Source: Nitriliruptoraceae bacterium (GTDB lineage Bacteria; Actinomycetota; Nitriliruptoria; Nitriliruptorales; Nitriliruptoraceae). From it: 5,701 nt of DNA. Made by a program: the position numbers and the translations under genes. Location: contig SKTG01000265.1 of the NCBI GenBank assembly GCA_007118045.1, positions 1-5,701 of the forward strand. Reading direction: 5' to 3'. The stretch's first letter is position 1, and every line of letters begins with the position of its first letter. The notes beneath the pieces are model-generated. The model was not told the origin of the DNA. It worked only from the letters and a program-made list of their open reading frames with translations, and did not search any database. Positions 5,417 to 5,701 of the stretch are shown here, in pieces.

Positions 5417-5671
5417 CCGCCCGCCACGAGATCCCCTCCGAGCGACCGATGGCCAAGCTGCCGGCCGGAACGACGCCCTCGCCGGAGCCCGACCGGCACG
5501 CACGGCCCACCCCTAGTCGCGGACGTCCACGCGACTGCTCCGACCCAGCGGCCCCACCGACGCGGAACGCCCGCTACCTGCACCCCACGCGCGACGCCAT
5601 CACCGTGACGATGGGCGGCCTGGCCATCGGGTCCGATCGCTCACAACTACGTGTGGGGCCGGCTGTACCCA
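5417..5671. other. Intergenic region between the methyltransferase and the right-edge start
   Basis: No convincing gene is seen here. A plus-strand frame from 5380 to 5685 is open for 101 codons, but it is rich in Pro, Arg and Thr, shows no conserved pattern and lacks a ribosome binding site. Minus-strand frames are equally uninformative. The only structure noted is the inverted repeat at 5515-5536. Confidence 0.4.
5515..5536. repeat. Inverted repeat, 7-bp arms with 8-base loop
   Basis: AGTCGCG (5515-5521) is exactly complementary to CGCGACT (5530-5536), with GACGTCCA between. No T-tract follows on either strand. It sits between divergent units, so it could be an operator for a dimeric regulator or a chance GC-rich hairpin. 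Confidence 0.3.
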
Positions 5672-5701
5672 ATGCGGATCGCTAGGGCCGGCGAACCCGG
5701 A
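5672..5701 (+). CDS. Possible start of a fumarylacetoacetate hydrolase family protein (partial)
   Basis: Ten codons to the window end read MRIARAGEPG. This resembles the first residues of many actinobacterial fumarylacetoacetate hydrolase (FAH) family enzymes, which often begin 'MR(I/L)xxxGxxG' before 'xxRPGV'. There is no clear ribosome binding site; a GGGG lies about 14 bases upstream. With so few residues this is only a suggestion and could be chance. Confidence 0.3.
   Translation, partial: MRIARAGEPG

Noticed and set aside
5380..5685. 101-codon plus-strand open frame
   Set aside because: No ribosome binding site, no conserved pattern, and a composition like non-coding GC-rich DNA.

Overview
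The window is very GC-rich and holds short genes with strongly G/C-biased third codon positions. It also has GTG starts, clear GGAGG-type ribosome binding sites, and two genes whose start codon sits 6-8 bases after a TAnnnT -10 box, as in leaderless transcripts. All of this fits an actinomycetote chromosome. No marker gene allows a closer placement.

Layout, left to right. At the left edge is the 5' two-thirds of a minus-strand GNAT acetyltransferase (1-317). It is divergent from a complete plus-strand GNAT (602-1111) across about 280 bp. That GNAT converges on a minus-strand Cof-type HAD phosphatase (1228-2034). Immediately upstream of the HAD gene, on the plus strand, lies the C-terminal end of a SAM-dependent methyltransferase with no catalytic part (about 2082-2267), which I read as a gene remnant. 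About 300 bp without a convincing gene follow (2268-2574). Next are a HIT-like protein of an actinobacterial type (2575-3192), a third GNAT (3331-3915) and an APH-type small-molecule kinase (3912-4649). The last two overlap by GTGA and are probably translationally coupled. A minus-strand class I methyltransferase (4677-5369) converges on the kinase. The final ~300 bp hold no convincing gene until a possible fumarylacetoacetate-hydrolase-family N-terminus at 5672.

Nearly all the genes are small stand-alone modifying enzymes: acetyl, phosphoryl and methyl transfer, phosphate removal and nucleotide-type hydrolysis. Orientations change often, so this is a patchwork rather than one pathway. The only tight functional unit is the GNAT-kinase pair. 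Its order recalls the fused AAC(6')-APH(2'') resistance enzyme, but nothing in the sequence shows an aminoglycoside substrate. I see no mobile element, CRISPR array, RNA gene or evident new defence or biosynthetic system. The most useful second looks are the acetyltransferase-kinase pair, the nearly lysine-free kinase, the incomplete histidine triad of the HIT-like protein, and the methyltransferase fragment with its neighbouring scrap region.
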